A stretch of DNA of 64,000 bases from Lewinellaceae bacterium (GTDB lineage: Bacteria; Bacteroidota; Bacteroidia; Chitinophagales; Saprospiraceae). The stretch lies in assembly GCA_020636075.1 (NCBI GenBank), contig JACJYO010000009.1, positions 1 through 64,000 of the forward strand, written 5' to 3'. Each line of letters starts with the position of its first letter. Position 1 is the first letter of the stretch. The position numbers and the translations under genes are program-made. The notes under the pieces were generated by a model. The model had not been told where the DNA came from. It ran no database searches and saw only the letters and a program-made list of their open reading frames with translations. Shown piece by piece: positions 27,373-36,525 of this stretch.

Positions 27373-28818
27373 ATGAAACGTACTCGGATTACTTACAGAC
27401 GCTTTTCAAAATATACCTTGAGTTTTATTCTGGCGCTCGGCCTTGGCCTGCCTTTCGCGTTTAGCCAAAATTCCATGAATGCCGATGGCAGCCTGCACAC
27501 GGCCACGCCATCTTCGAGTTATTCGAATTTTATTATTCCCAACAGCACCGACAAACCGTATTTGTATTTGTCGCTCCTGGGAGCAGACGGCGGCAAACGG
27601 CAGTATACCTCTATCGGTACCTGTACCAAGGAGGGCGGACAGGGCGCGCATGCCGGGGCTTGGTTCAAAATCGGGAACGACGGATTGGTTCCCGGTGGTA
27701 CGCTTCGGTTCTTTTTCGGTAAAAAAGGTGCCGATGCCGGTGGTGTAGGAATAGAAGGTGGCGGTGGCGGTGGCGGGACTGCAATCGCCTATCTGCCACC
27801 CGGAGTTGACAGTACCAATCCGAATAGTTGGAAACTGTTACTGGTCGCTGGCGGTGGTGGCGGTGCTGCATCCAGCGGTGTTTGCGCGGGCTCAAGTGGC
27901 ATGCCGAGACAGGAAGGGCCGAATGGAACCGATGGTACAGGCAGTTCGAAAGGGACTGCTGGCTCGGGCGGCAAGGGCGGTACAGATGGCTGGTTGGGCA
28001 GTGGCGGCGGTGGCTATTTGCATTCGGGTAGAGGGACTTGTAATTGTGACGGTAATTATAAAAACCATAAGTGCTATAATATTGATGGCAGTTATAACCT
28101 GGAGTATTACGGTGGCGGGATGAGTGGAACTGCAAAAGTCACAACAGCAAATGATCAATTTCTAAATACCTATTGGAGCGGAGGATTGGGTGGCGGTGGT
28201 CCGATGGTCTATAATTGCGACGGGAATGAAAATGCGGGCGGCTATGGCTTTGGCGGCGGCGGTACAGGCCGGGGTAGTGGTGGCGGTGGCGGCGGATACT
28301 CCGGTGGTGGCGGTGGCGGCCTGGTCGGTATCACCGGCGGTGGCGGCGGCGGTGGTGGTGGCAGTTATGCCAATGCTTCCTATGCGATGCCATCTGTAAC
28401 CGTTCTGCAACAAAGAGGTACTACTTCCAGCCCTGCTGATGGCGCTATTCAATATCAATTTTCTGCAACCAACCCGGTGGCTACCCGCGACCTCGGATTT
28501 GAAGCCCACAAAGGCACGGAGGTGCAGGTCCTGAAAGCCGGCTCCTGGAACCTGCTGTGGCAGTACGACGGCAACCTGGTGCTCTATCAATCTGGCGTTG
28601 GTGCTAAATGGGCCTCCAATACGAACAACAAAGGAACCGACATCTATTTCCAGGGCGACGGCAACTTGGTCATCCGCCAAAACGGCGCAGCGGTATGGGC
28701 CTCCAATACCGCGAATGACGAAAAGGGTGGAAAAGGTGGCCGCAAACTGGTGCTGACCTCGGAGGGTGGCCTGTTCATTATTGATCAGGATGGGAAGGTG
28801 ATTTGGCAGGGGCATTGA
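27373..28818 (+). CDS. Secreted glycine-rich (ALK/LTK GRD-like) plus bulb-type lectin protein
   Basis: 481 residues. A signal peptide runs to about residue 32 (LPFAFSQ). The glycine-rich domain spans about 35-365: LYLSLLGADGGKRQ, AGAWFKIGNDGL, LRFFFGKKGADA, GGGGGGGTAIAYLP, LLLVAGGGGGA, a glycine/serine/threonine spacer with several cysteines (GTCNCDG), GYGFGGGGTG, then GGGGGGYSGGGGGGL and GGGGGGGGGSY. The B-type lectin (about 370-481) has QYDGNLVLY and QGDGNLVIR; the second motif ends in Arg instead of Tyr, so that site may be altered. It is most similar to gene 34785 in this cluster. The 3' end (about 28697-28818) is nearly identical in DNA to the end of gene 30836, a sign of sequence exchange. 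Confidence 0.85.
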   Translation: MKRTRITYRRFSKYTLSFILALGLGLPFAFSQNSMNADGSLHTATPSSSYSNFIIPNSTDKPYLYLSLLGADGGKRQYTSIGTCTKEGGQGAHAGAWFKIGNDGLVPGGTLRFFFGKKGADAGGVGIEGGGGGGGTAIAYLPPGVDSTNPNSWKLLLVAGGGGGAASSGVCAGSSGMPRQEGPNGTDGTGSSKGTAGSGGKGGTDGWLGSGGGGYLHSGRGTCNCDGNYKNHKCYNIDGSYNLEYYGGGMSGTAKVTTANDQFLNTYWSGGLGGGGPMVYNCDGNENAGGYGFGGGGTGRGSGGGGGGYSGGGGGGLVGITGGGGGGGGGSYANASYAMPSVTVLQQRGTTSSPADGAIQYQFSATNPVATRDLGFEAHKGTEVQVLKAGSWNLLWQYDGNLVLYQSGVGAKWASNTNNKGTDIYFQGDGNLVIRQNGAAVWASNTANDEKGGKGGRKLVLTSEGGLFIIDQDGKVIWQGH

Positions 28819-28869
28819 GGGGTTTTTTATAAACAGGATTTACAGGATAAACAGTTTTGTTTTTACAAG

Positions 28870-28907
28870 CAGAATCAAGCGGGTTTACTCGCTTGATCCT
28901 GTTTTTA
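28870..28907 (+). terminator. Hairpin terminator after gene 27373
   Basis: ATCAAGCG / CGCTTGAT stem with partial outer pairing (AGA / CCT), followed by GTTTTTATT. It belongs to the same family as 25420-25457. Confidence 0.75.
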
Positions 28908-28982
28908 TTCTATACAAAATCTCTATTGATAATAGAATTTATTGTCTTTTATAAAAACACATTTTGCCTATAAGAAATTAAT

Positions 28983-29047
28983 GAAACAATAGTCCTCCTT
29001 TTTGGAACAATGGGTTCCTTTCGATCTGTTCATAGCCGGCAATTTTG
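28983..29047 (+). promoter_or_regulatory. Class A direct-repeat operator and -7 element, copy 7
   Basis: GAAACAATAG (28983-28992) and GGAACAATGG (29004-29013) are 21 bp apart. TTTG is at 29044-29047, 40 bp from the second half-site start. This promoter excludes an upstream in-frame TTG as the start of the next gene. Confidence 0.8.
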
Positions 29048-29086
29048 TACTGTCAACTTGGAATATTCACTAAACAATACAGGACT

Positions 29087-30580
29087 ATGTTCACGTCAAA
29101 AAAAATAATGCTTAGCAATAACCGGCAACCTGTTTGCGCCGGCCTTTTTCTGCTTATCGCAGTGCTCTTAAACGGCATTTCACTTTCCGGCCAAACGCGC
29201 CAGACAGTCGGCTTGGCCCAGGATGGAAACAGTTACCGTTTGGGTCAAACATCACACAATAACCTACCAAAAAAAGACTGGAATCCATCTTCTGTCGTCT
29301 ACTACGACATCCTCGTACCGCAACCCGGAGCCATGCCTTACCTAAGCCTTGCGGCCCGCGGTGGCGATGGCGGTAAATATGAGATAAAAGATGTTTTAGG
29401 TCATACCGTGCGAACCGGCCAGGGCGGCCAGGGAGCTTTGGTAAAGGCCCTCTTCAAGATTGGTACCGGCACTAATGAATTGAAACCTGGCTCTACCTTG
29501 CGCGTTATCGTTGGCCAAAGTGGCCGGAGCAGTCATAATAACTGGGGTTCCCTCGGGAATGATTCCGGTGGCGGCGGTGGCGGTACCGGAATCCTTTACC
29601 TGCCTGCCGGCGCCAATGGAAACAATACATCCAACTGGCAAATACTAGCGGTTGCCGGCGGCGGCGGCGGTGGAAACGCCGGAACTGGCGGAGAAGCTAC
29701 AAACGGATTGCCTGGGGAAATTACGGAAAATGGCTTCATAAATTCTGCCCTGCCAGGCGTATTTACAGATATGGGCCAAAATGGACATGGCGGAGCATCT
29801 TGGGATGAATTTACCAAACGCGTAGGCGGCGGCGGCGGCACATCGACTGATGGCAAAGGGCAAGGCCACTATGTGGATGGCACGCCCATTAAATGTGCGG
29901 GTAAGTGTGGGTTTCAGGGTGTAAATGGCGTACTCTTACCGATAGGCGGGGCTGGAGGTGATGAATATGCAAACTACGGCGGGTACGGCTTTGGCGGTGG
30001 CGGCGGTAGTGGAAATGGTGGCTCTTGGGTACAAACACCGGGCGGCGGCGGCGGCGGCTACTCCGGCGGTTACTCCGGGGTAAATAAAGAATATAGAGAT
30101 AATAGTCTTGGCGGCGGCGGCGGCGGCAGCTACCTCAACCCGGCTATTATGTTGCCTGGCACGGGGGTAAAGAATAAAAACAGCGCTACTAATGACCCCG
30201 GTAATGGTTATGTGGAATATCAATTTTTCGCCACCAACCCGGTTGTTACCCGTGATCTCGGCTTTGAATACCACAAAGGCACGGAATCTTCTATACTAAA
30301 CATGGGCAATTGGACCCTGAAGTGGCAGTACGACGGCAACCTGGTACTCTACCAGGCTGGTGTTGCAAAATGGGCCTCCAACACCCAAAACAAAGGTACC
30401 GACCTCTACTTCCAGGGCGACGGCAACCTGGTCATCTACCAGAGCGGTAACCCCGTATGGAACTCCGGTACCGACGCCCCTCACCAGGGCGGCAAAGGCG
30501 GCCGCAAGCTGGTGCTGACGTCTGAGGGCAGTTTGTTCATCATCGACCAGGACAGCAAGGTAATCTGGGCGGGGCATTGA
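29087..30580 (+). CDS. Secreted glycine-rich (ALK/LTK GRD-like) plus bulb-type lectin protein
   Basis: The start at 29087 (MFTSKKIML) lies 43 bp after the -7 TTTG and gives a signal peptide ending near residue 36 (ISLSGQ); an earlier TTG would overlap the promoter. 497 residues. The glycine-rich domain (about 60-380) has LSLAARGGDGGKYE, VKALFKIGTGTNEL, LRVIVGQSGRSS, GGGGGGTGILYLP, ILAVAGGGGGG, YGGYGFGGGGGSG, GGGGGGYSGGY and GGGGGGSYL. The B-type lectin (about 385-497) has QYDGNLVLY and QGDGNLVIY and ends in VIWAGH, one residue different from the family's usual WQGH. It is the closest paralogue of gene 30836, sharing the VCxGLFLL...SGQTRQT leader. Confidence 0.85.
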   Translation: MFTSKKIMLSNNRQPVCAGLFLLIAVLLNGISLSGQTRQTVGLAQDGNSYRLGQTSHNNLPKKDWNPSSVVYYDILVPQPGAMPYLSLAARGGDGGKYEIKDVLGHTVRTGQGGQGALVKALFKIGTGTNELKPGSTLRVIVGQSGRSSHNNWGSLGNDSGGGGGGTGILYLPAGANGNNTSNWQILAVAGGGGGGNAGTGGEATNGLPGEITENGFINSALPGVFTDMGQNGHGGASWDEFTKRVGGGGGTSTDGKGQGHYVDGTPIKCAGKCGFQGVNGVLLPIGGAGGDEYANYGGYGFGGGGGSGNGGSWVQTPGGGGGGYSGGYSGVNKEYRDNSLGGGGGGSYLNPAIMLPGTGVKNKNSATNDPGNGYVEYQFFATNPVVTRDLGFEYHKGTESSILNMGNWTLKWQYDGNLVLYQAGVAKWASNTQNKGTDLYFQGDGNLVIYQSGNPVWNSGTDAPHQGGKGGRKLVLTSEGSLFIIDQDSKVIWAGH

Positions 30581-30632
30581 GGTTGTTTTTATAGACAGGA
30601 TTTACAGGATAAACAGGATGATTTTTTATACG

Positions 30633-30672
30633 CAGGATCAAGCGGGCTTTTCCGCTCGATCCTGTTTTTTAT
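30633..30672 (+). terminator. Hairpin terminator after gene 29087
   Basis: CAGGATCAAGCGG (30633-30645) pairs with CCGCTCGATCCTG (30652-30664) with one mismatch, followed by TTTTTT. Confidence 0.85.
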
Positions 30673-30731
30673 TCTATACAAAAGCTCTATTTATTATTTA
30701 TAAAAACACATTCTGTCTATAAAAAATTAAT

Positions 30732-30796
30732 GAAACAATATTCCACCTTTTTGGAACAATAGTCGACTTCCGGCAGCGGAACCTCCCACATTTTTG
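30732..30796 (+). promoter_or_regulatory. Class A direct-repeat operator and -7 element, copy 8
   Basis: GAAACAATAT (30732-30741) and GGAACAATAG (30753-30762) are 21 bp apart. TTTG is at 30793-30796, 40 bp from the second half-site start. Confidence 0.8.
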
Positions 30797-30835
30797 CCCT
30801 ATCAATTTTGACTATTCACGAAAAAATACCGAATC

Positions 30836-32338
30836 ATGTTCTTATCAAATAAAATAAGGTTCAGCCAGGACCGGCAACATGTTTGCACCGGCCTTTTTCT
30901 GCTTATGGCAATGCTCTTCCAGGGCATTGCACTTTCCGGCCAAACGCGCCAGACGCAAGGCAACTTATCCCAGGATGGCAATAGCCACCGCCTGGACCAG
31001 GTATCACATCAAAATGCACCTGCAAAAGACTGGAACCAGTCTTCAGTCATTTATTATGATTTCACGGTGCCACAAGCCGGCGCCATGCCGTATTTAAGCC
31101 TTACCGCCCGCGGTGGCGATGGGGGCAAATTTGATATAAAAGATATTTTAGGCCATACCGCGCGAACCGGCCAGGGCGGCCAGGGGGCTTTGGTAAAGGG
31201 TGTCTTCAAGATCGGTGCCGGCGCCAATGAATTGAAGCCCGGCTCTACCTTGCGCGTGATCGTTGGCCAAAGTGGCCGCAGCGGTGTCAACAACTGGGGC
31301 TCCGTTGGTAATAGTGGCGCCGGCGGTGGTGGCGGTACCGGCATTCTTTACCTGCCTGCCGGGGCCAGCGAAACCAATACATCCGCCTGGCAAATTCTCG
31401 CGGTTGCCGGCGGCGGCGGCGGCGGAAATGCCGGTACCGGCGGAGAGTCGACAAATGGAATGCCCGCGGAGATCACCGAGGAGGGCTTCATAAATACGGC
31501 CGTGCCCACGCCCTGGAATCCGGAGGCGGGCCGAAACAGGCATGGCGGAGCTTCCGGAGACTTCGTCGGTAGTGGAGGGGGGACCTCCATTACAGGACTT
31601 GGAACAGATGTAATTGCTAATGGTACCCCAAACGTTGACGCTGGCAAGTGCGGTTATCAGAGTGTGAATGGTATTCTCCTGCCTATCGGCGGGCAGGGAG
31701 GTAAAGTTGAAATAAATGAGAATACTGTCAACTATGGAGGGTATGGCTTTGGCGGCGGCGGCGGTAGTTATCGGGGAACGCTTAATGATGCCCTCCCCGG
31801 CGGCGGCGGCGGCGGCTACTCCGGCGGCTTTGCCGGGCAACCAAAAGCATGTTGCGATAACCGCATGGGCGGTGGTGGTGGTGGTAGTTATCTCAATCCG
31901 GCTTTTGTGCTCCCGGTTACGGGGAAAAAGGCCAAAAACAGCGCTACCGATAACCCTGCCAATGGTTTTGTAGAATATCAATGTTTCGCCACCAACCCGG
32001 TAGTCACGCAAGACCTCTACTTTCAGGCCGACAAAGGCACGGAAGTCCAGGTTCTGAAAACCGGCGACTGGGTGCTGCTGTGGCAATACGACGGCAACCT
32101 GGTGCTCTACCAGAACGGCGTTGCTAAATGGGCATCCAACACGCAAAACAAAGGCACTGCCCTGAGATTCCAGGGCGACGGCAACCTGGTCATCTACCAG
32201 AACGGCGTAGCAGTATGGGCCTCCAACACCGCGAATGACGAAAAGGGTGGAAAAGGTGGCCGCAAACTGGTGCTGACCTCGGAGGGTGGCCTGTTCATTA
32301 TTGATCAGGATGGGAAGGTGATTTGGCAGGGGCATTGA
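30836..32338 (+). CDS. Secreted glycine-rich (ALK/LTK GRD-like) plus bulb-type lectin protein
   Basis: 500 residues. A signal peptide runs to about residue 36 (IALSGQ). The glycine-rich domain (about 60-385) closely follows gene 29087: LSLTARGGDGGKFD, VKGVFKIGAGANEL, LRVIVGQSGRSG, GGGGGTGILYLP, ILAVAGGGGGG, NYGGYGFGGGGGSY, GGGGGGYSGGF and GGGGGGSYL. The B-type lectin (about 388-500) has QYDGNLVLY and QGDGNLVIY motifs and ends VIWQGH. The two genes probably arose by tandem duplication, but their last 120 bp differ, because the 3' end of this gene matches gene 27373 instead. That points to conversion of the lectin cassette. The class A promoter lies 40 bp upstream. Confidence 0.85.
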   Translation: MFLSNKIRFSQDRQHVCTGLFLLMAMLFQGIALSGQTRQTQGNLSQDGNSHRLDQVSHQNAPAKDWNQSSVIYYDFTVPQAGAMPYLSLTARGGDGGKFDIKDILGHTARTGQGGQGALVKGVFKIGAGANELKPGSTLRVIVGQSGRSGVNNWGSVGNSGAGGGGGTGILYLPAGASETNTSAWQILAVAGGGGGGNAGTGGESTNGMPAEITEEGFINTAVPTPWNPEAGRNRHGGASGDFVGSGGGTSITGLGTDVIANGTPNVDAGKCGYQSVNGILLPIGGQGGKVEINENTVNYGGYGFGGGGGSYRGTLNDALPGGGGGGYSGGFAGQPKACCDNRMGGGGGGSYLNPAFVLPVTGKKAKNSATDNPANGFVEYQCFATNPVVTQDLYFQADKGTEVQVLKTGDWVLLWQYDGNLVLYQNGVAKWASNTQNKGTALRFQGDGNLVIYQNGVAVWASNTANDEKGGKGGRKLVLTSEGGLFIIDQDGKVIWQGH

Positions 32339-32340
32339 GC

Positions 32341-32434
32341 CTTCGTCATTCGACATTGGAAATTCGATATTCGATATTCCTTCGCGGAAATCGCGGGGGA
32401 ATATCGAATGTTGTATAAAGAATTTCGAAGGAAT
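32341..32434. repeat. Intergenic inverted repeat, family 2, copy 2
   Basis: It begins CCTTCGTCATTCGACATTGG and shares TTCGATATTC and CGAAGGAATGCC with 27088-27170. It again lies between a lectin stop codon and a hairpin terminator. Confidence 0.7.
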
Positions 32435-32467
32435 GCCGACCTCGTGGTTTTGTGCCTTCCCAACACA

Positions 32468-32506
32468 GCAAGCGTCCTCTCCTTTGGGGAGGGCGCTTGC
32501 TCTTTT
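32468..32506 (+). terminator. Hairpin terminator after gene 30836
   Basis: GCAAGCGTCCTCTCC pairs with GGGGAGGGCGCTTGC (outer arm GCAAGCG / CGCTTGC, inner C-rich/G-rich arm), followed by TCTTTTTC. Confidence 0.75.
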
Positions 32507-32540
32507 TCAGAGCCAGGTGCTGAAAGCCTATATTTTACCT

Positions 32541-32605
32541 GAAACAATACTCCCCCTTTTTGGAACAATAGCCAACCTCCTGATTCGGCGCATCCCGCAC
32601 TTTTG
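32541..32605 (+). promoter_or_regulatory. Class A direct-repeat operator and -7 element, copy 9
   Basis: GAAACAATAC (32541-32550) and GGAACAATAG (32562-32571) are 21 bp apart. TTTG is at 32602-32605, 40 bp from the second half-site start. The promoter is intact although the gene behind it is frameshifted. Confidence 0.8.
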
Positions 32606-32636
32606 TGTCATTCAACAATCACAAAATTGCATCATC

Positions 32637-34468
32637 ATGAAGTACGAATTAAAGTTCAAAACCTGTGATATTTCAGGCATCTTGCAGCCCTGCATATTCC
32701 TGTTTTTATTCCTGTTGGCTGGCGCATTTCAGGCCTTTGCCCAGGATCCTTTTTACCTCGCCCATCAGAATCACACCGATAAAGTTCTGCAGGTTTCGAA
32801 CAGCAGCCTAAGCAATGGCACACCCATTGTGCTGGGCGTGCGAAACGATGGCAATGTGACATTACGCTCCCAGCAATCCTGGTATTACGACAATGCCACA
32901 CAAACGATCCGGCTTAAAGCGAACTCCAACAAGTGTATCGCCCGGAAAGGTCAACAAACCCTGGGTGATCCGATTGTATTGGCCGACGTGGTGGCTGGAA
33001 GCGACCTTCAAAAATGGGTGGTGGAAGGCAACCGGATCAAATTGGTGGCAAATAAACTTTTGGGCATTGGGATTAGAAGTCAGGTCTTCAATGTCAATAC
33101 TCCGGTTACCTTGGAAGAACTCACAACCATGACTGCGGCATACGAATGCTGGTATATGCGTCAGGTTCCATCTCAAGGCTTGACCGCTGACGGGAACCTG
33201 CACCGCATTAATTCGCCCGGCGAGACGTTTGTTGATATGTATATTCCCGATCCATGTCCTTACCAATACCTGGATATTCAGGCCCGTGGGGGCGACGGGG
33301 CGTACGCACCATCACCAACGACGCCCTCAAAGCTAAGGGCGGTGGTGGCGCCACGATGGGTGGAATGTTCAAAATCGGCTCCGGCTCCGGGGAGTTAAAG
33401 CCTGGAACAAACGTCCGGTTTATTATCGGCCGTGGGGGCGACAGCATACGAAAAAATGTGGCGTCCGTTGGTGCGGCCGGTGGCGGCGCTACCGGTGTTA
33501 TTGCCGAAGTGCCCGGAACTCGCCCTGAGGGCTTCAACTATCAACCCTGGAATCTGCTGTTAATAGCCGGTGGTGGTGGCGGTGCATTTTCCGACTGCTG
33601 TTTATATCATAGTGATGGGTTGTCTGCTAATAATGACATTGCTGAAATGGAGTACAGCGCAACATGTGGAGACGCACCCTGCCCTCGTGACTATGATGGA
33701 TGGGGTGGTGATTCGCAAAATAGTATGGAAAGCGAAGATCCGCATCATGGTTCCGGAAGCGGCTACAAGGAAAATTCAGATCCTTCCAAAGGTGGAAAGT
33801 ACTGGAATGGCGAAGGTGAGGGTTTCCGGTATGTAGGAGGAATGTTGTACCCCGTCGGCGGTAAGAATTCATTTAATGGACACTCCGGTGGTTACGGATT
33901 CGGGGGTGGCGGCGCCGGTTTTGTAAATGATGTTTGGGAGTTTTATGCCGGCGGTGGCGGCGGATACAGTGGCGGATTAACAGGGTATAAAGCAATGCAT
34001 GGCGGTGGCGGTGGCGGTAGCTTTGTCAAAGCGGAGTGGATTGTACCCTACTCCAAGGTGGCACTCAGAAACCCAGTTACAGCATCGACTACCGACGGCT
34101 ATGTGGAATATAAGTTTACTAACGATGGCCCGGTTACGCAAGGCCTCTACCTCCAGGCCGACAAAGGCACGGAAGTACGCGTCCTGGAAACCAGCGGCTG
34201 GGTACTGTTGTGGCAATACGACGGCAACCTGGTGCTCTACCAGAACGGCGTAGCCAAATGGGCATCCAACACGCAAAACAAAGGTCTCGCCCTGAGATTT
34301 CAAGGCGACGGCAACCTGGTCATCTACCAGAACGGCGTAGCGGTATGGGCTTCCAACACCGCCGACAACCAACACAACGGCAAAGGCGGCCGCAAGCTGG
34401 TGCTGACGCCGGAAGGCAGCCTGACCATAGTCGATCAGGATGGGAAGGTGATCTGGCAGGGGCATTGA
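32637..34468 (+). pseudogene. Frameshifted ricin-like / glycine-rich / bulb-lectin gene
   Basis: The start at 32637 (MKYELKFKTCDIS) follows the promoter at normal distance and gives a signal peptide (FQAFAQ, about residue 36). A ricin-like beta-trefoil domain (about 37-180, QSWYYDN and LQKWVVEG resembling QxW repeats) leads into the glycine-rich domain at YLDIQARGGDG. There the frame breaks at about 33297-33300 (GACGGGGCGT). Adding one G would restore 'DGGVRTITNDALKAKGG', matching the paralogue at 38618 (DGGIRSVHNIITNKEVLKAK). The second frame continues without stops through the glycine-rich region (FGGGGAGF, GGGGGYSGG, GGGGGSF) and a B-type lectin with both QxDxNxVxY motifs to VIWQGH at 34468. 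Everything except one base looks intact, so a recent mutation or an assembly error are both possible. Confidence 0.85.
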
Positions 34469-34491
34469 GCCTTTCACACCCCTCCGGGATC

Positions 34492-34592
34492 CTTTTCCAA
34501 TTTTTCTTTTCCAATTTCCAATTTCAAATCAAACACATGTTCACAAGTCGGTTTATTTGAAATTGGAAAAGAAAAATTTCAAATTGGAAAAG
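34492..34592. repeat. Intergenic inverted repeat, family 3, copy 1
   Basis: CTTTTCCAATTTTTCTTTTC with AATTTC-type tracts is inverted as GAAATTGGAAAAGAAAAATT around an unpaired core containing CACATGTTCACAAGTCGG. Near-identical copies are at 36236-36336 and 38328-38428. Confidence 0.8.
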
Positions 34593-34602
34593 TTAGCGCG
34601 CT

Positions 34603-34640
34603 CGGGCCCTTTCACACTGGAAGGGCCCGTGTTGTTTTTT
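34603..34640 (+). terminator. Hairpin terminator after gene 32637-34468
   Basis: CGGGCCCTT (34603-34611) pairs with AAGGGCCCG (34621-34629), followed by TGTTGTTTTTT. Confidence 0.8.
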
Positions 34641-34678
34641 ATGGGCTGGGAAATACCGGTACAGCACCCAATGCGCCT

Positions 34679-34743
34679 GAAACAATACTCCCCCTTTTTG
34701 GAACAATAGCCGAAGTTGCCAACATCTGCATCCGGCACCTTTG
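34679..34743 (+). promoter_or_regulatory. Class A direct-repeat operator and -7 element, copy 10
   Basis: GAAACAATAC (34679-34688) and GGAACAATAG (34700-34709) are 21 bp apart. TTTG is at 34740-34743, 40 bp from the second half-site start. Confidence 0.8.
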
Positions 34744-34784
34744 TCTTACTAAAACACAATACGTTAAAACAATAGATATTTCCT

Positions 34785-36212
34785 ATGGAAAAGCACCAGA
34801 TTATAAATTGGACAACCGCAATACCGACGCTGATCAGTTTCTTGCTCTTATCTTTTTGGGCACCAACAACAGCCTTTGGCCAAAACACCTTCAGTACCGA
34901 CGGCAATTTGCATACGGCTACAACAGCCTCCAATTATGCCGATTATACGATTCCCACCAGCACCGATAAACCCTATATTTATCTGTCAACGCTCGGCGCC
35001 GACGGCGGCAAACGCGAATACAAGGTCATCACCACCTGTACCAAGGACGGCGGCCAGGGTGCGCATGCCGGCGCCTGGTTCAAGATCGGAACGGACGGGT
35101 TGCTTCCGGGTGGCAAACTCCGGTTTGTCTTTGGCAAAAAAGGGGAAAATGCAACCGCCTCCTTTACGGAAGCAGCCGGCGGCGGCGGTGGAACGGCCGT
35201 GCTGTACCATCCGCCCAGCGGCGGCAACTGGACCATCCTGCTGGTTGCCGGCGGCGGCGGCGGCGGCGCTTCCGACGGATTGTGCTCCGGTAGCGCCGGC
35301 TTGCCCGGACAGTCAGGGGTGGATGGCGCCGACGGTAAGGGCGGCTTCGCTGGAAAAGGTGGCTTGAACGGCGGCGGCGGTAAAAACGGCGCCCATGGCG
35401 GCGGCGGCGGCGGCTGGCAGTTCCCGGGTCAGGGAAGTTGCGACGAAATTAACCTGCGCTCCTACGATCATGATCTTTCAGACCAGTTGACCATTGCCTA
35501 TTACGGCGCAGGAATGAGCGGAAGCGGGAAAGCTACCCTCGAGTATAACGGCGTAACGTACGACCATTGGTCAGGCGGGTATGGCGGCCCCACCGAAGAC
35601 TTGCAGGAAGGCTGTACCGAAGGCTTCTATTTTGCCGGCGGCTATGGTTTCGGCGGTGGCGGCTCCGGCCATGGCAGCGGCGGTGGTGGCGGCGGCTATT
35701 CCGGCGGTGGTGGCGGCGGCCTGGTCGGTCCCGGCACGGGCGGTGGTGGTGGCGGTGGCAGCTACATCAATTCGTCCTTTGCACTGCAGTTTCTGAGCAG
35801 CCTGCAACAACGTGGCACGACTTCCAACCCGGCCGACGGTTCGATCCAGTATCAGTTTGCAGCAACACCTCCCATCGTCACGGTGGACCGCTACCTCCAG
35901 GCCGACAAAGGCACGGAAGTACGCGTCCTGGAAACCAGCGGCTGGGTACTGTTGTGGCAATACGATGGCAACCTGGTGCTCTACCAGAACGGTGTTGCCA
36001 AATGGGCATCCAACACGCAAAACAAAGGCACTGCCCTGCGATTCCAGGGCGACGGCAACCTGGTCATCTACCAGAACGGCGTAGCAGTATGGGCTTCCAA
36101 CACCGCTGATAACGAAAAGGGCGGCAAAGGCGGCCGCAAAATGGTACTGACGCAGGAGGGGAGCCTGTTTATCGTCGATCAGGATGGTAAGGTGATCTGG
36201 CAGGGGCATTGA
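34785..36212 (+). CDS. Secreted glycine-rich (ALK/LTK GRD-like) plus bulb-type lectin protein
   Basis: 475 residues. A signal peptide runs to about residue 33 (PTTAFGQ). The glycine-rich domain (about 35-360) parallels gene 27373: IYLSTLGADGGKRE, AGAWFKIGTDGL, LRFVFGKKGENA, GGGGGTAVLYHPP, ILLVAGGGGGGA, GYGFGGGGSGHG, GGGGGGYSGGGGGGL and GGGGGGGSYI. There are paired cysteines in the variable spacer. The B-type lectin (about 363-475) has QYDGNLVLY and QGDGNLVIY and ends VIWQGH. Its lectin DNA (about 35885-36110) is nearly identical to that of the frameshifted neighbour (34140-34370), although their glycine-rich domains belong to different subtypes. The lectin end therefore behaves like an exchanged cassette. 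Confidence 0.85.
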   Translation: MEKHQIINWTTAIPTLISFLLLSFWAPTTAFGQNTFSTDGNLHTATTASNYADYTIPTSTDKPYIYLSTLGADGGKREYKVITTCTKDGGQGAHAGAWFKIGTDGLLPGGKLRFVFGKKGENATASFTEAAGGGGGTAVLYHPPSGGNWTILLVAGGGGGGASDGLCSGSAGLPGQSGVDGADGKGGFAGKGGLNGGGGKNGAHGGGGGGWQFPGQGSCDEINLRSYDHDLSDQLTIAYYGAGMSGSGKATLEYNGVTYDHWSGGYGGPTEDLQEGCTEGFYFAGGYGFGGGGSGHGSGGGGGGYSGGGGGGLVGPGTGGGGGGGSYINSSFALQFLSSLQQRGTTSNPADGSIQYQFAATPPIVTVDRYLQADKGTEVRVLETSGWVLLWQYDGNLVLYQNGVAKWASNTQNKGTALRFQGDGNLVIYQNGVAVWASNTADNEKGGKGGRKMVLTQEGSLFIVDQDGKVIWQGH

Positions 36213-36235
36213 GTCTTTCACTCCCTCCTGGGACC

Positions 36236-36336
36236 CTTTTCCAATTTTTCTTTTCCAATTTCAAATTTCAAATCAAACACATGTTCACAAGTCGGTTTAT
36301 TTGAAATTGGAAAAGAAAAATTTCCAATTGGAAAAG
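36236..36336. repeat. Intergenic inverted repeat, family 3, copy 2
   Basis: Same element as 34492-34592 (core CACATGTTCACAAGTCGG), located directly after the stop codon of gene 34785. Confidence 0.8.
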
Positions 36337-36344
36337 TTTACGCG

Positions 36345-36384
36345 AACGGGCCCTTTCTCGGCGGAAGGAGCCCGTTGTTTTTTT
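36345..36384 (+). terminator. Hairpin terminator after gene 34785
   Basis: AACGGGCCCTT-type arm (36345-36356) pairs imperfectly with GAAGGAGCCCGTT (36364-36376), followed by GTTTTTTT. Confidence 0.75.
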
Positions 36385-36429
36385 AAGCCGGCAGTGCCCG
36401 AAAAATACAGGTACATCACCAATGCGCCT

Positions 36430-36494
36430 GAAACAATACTCCACTTTTTTGAAACAATAGCCGACTTTCTCCCCGGTCATGTCCTGCACTTTTG
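36430..36494 (+). promoter_or_regulatory. Class A direct-repeat operator and -7 element, copy 11
   Basis: GAAACAATAC (36430-36439) and GAAACAATAG (36451-36460) are 21 bp apart. TTTG is at 36491-36494, 40 bp from the second half-site start and 35 bp before the ATG. Confidence 0.8.
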
Positions 36495-36525
36495 TGCTAC
36501 CATTTATTCACAAAATTACACCGTC

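Noticed and set aside
31148..32356. A 402-codon ORF antisense to gene 30836, and similar long antisense ORFs over other lectin genes
   Set aside because: Glycine codons (GGN) read as Ala, Pro or Thr on the other strand without stops. The sense frames have signal peptides, promoters and domains; the antisense ones have none.
36301..36525. Longer N-terminal forms of genes 36526 and 38618, starting 225 bp upstream
   Set aside because: These extensions run through the terminator, class A operator and -7 element and would bury the signal peptide. The starts at 36526 and 38618 fit the promoter spacing.
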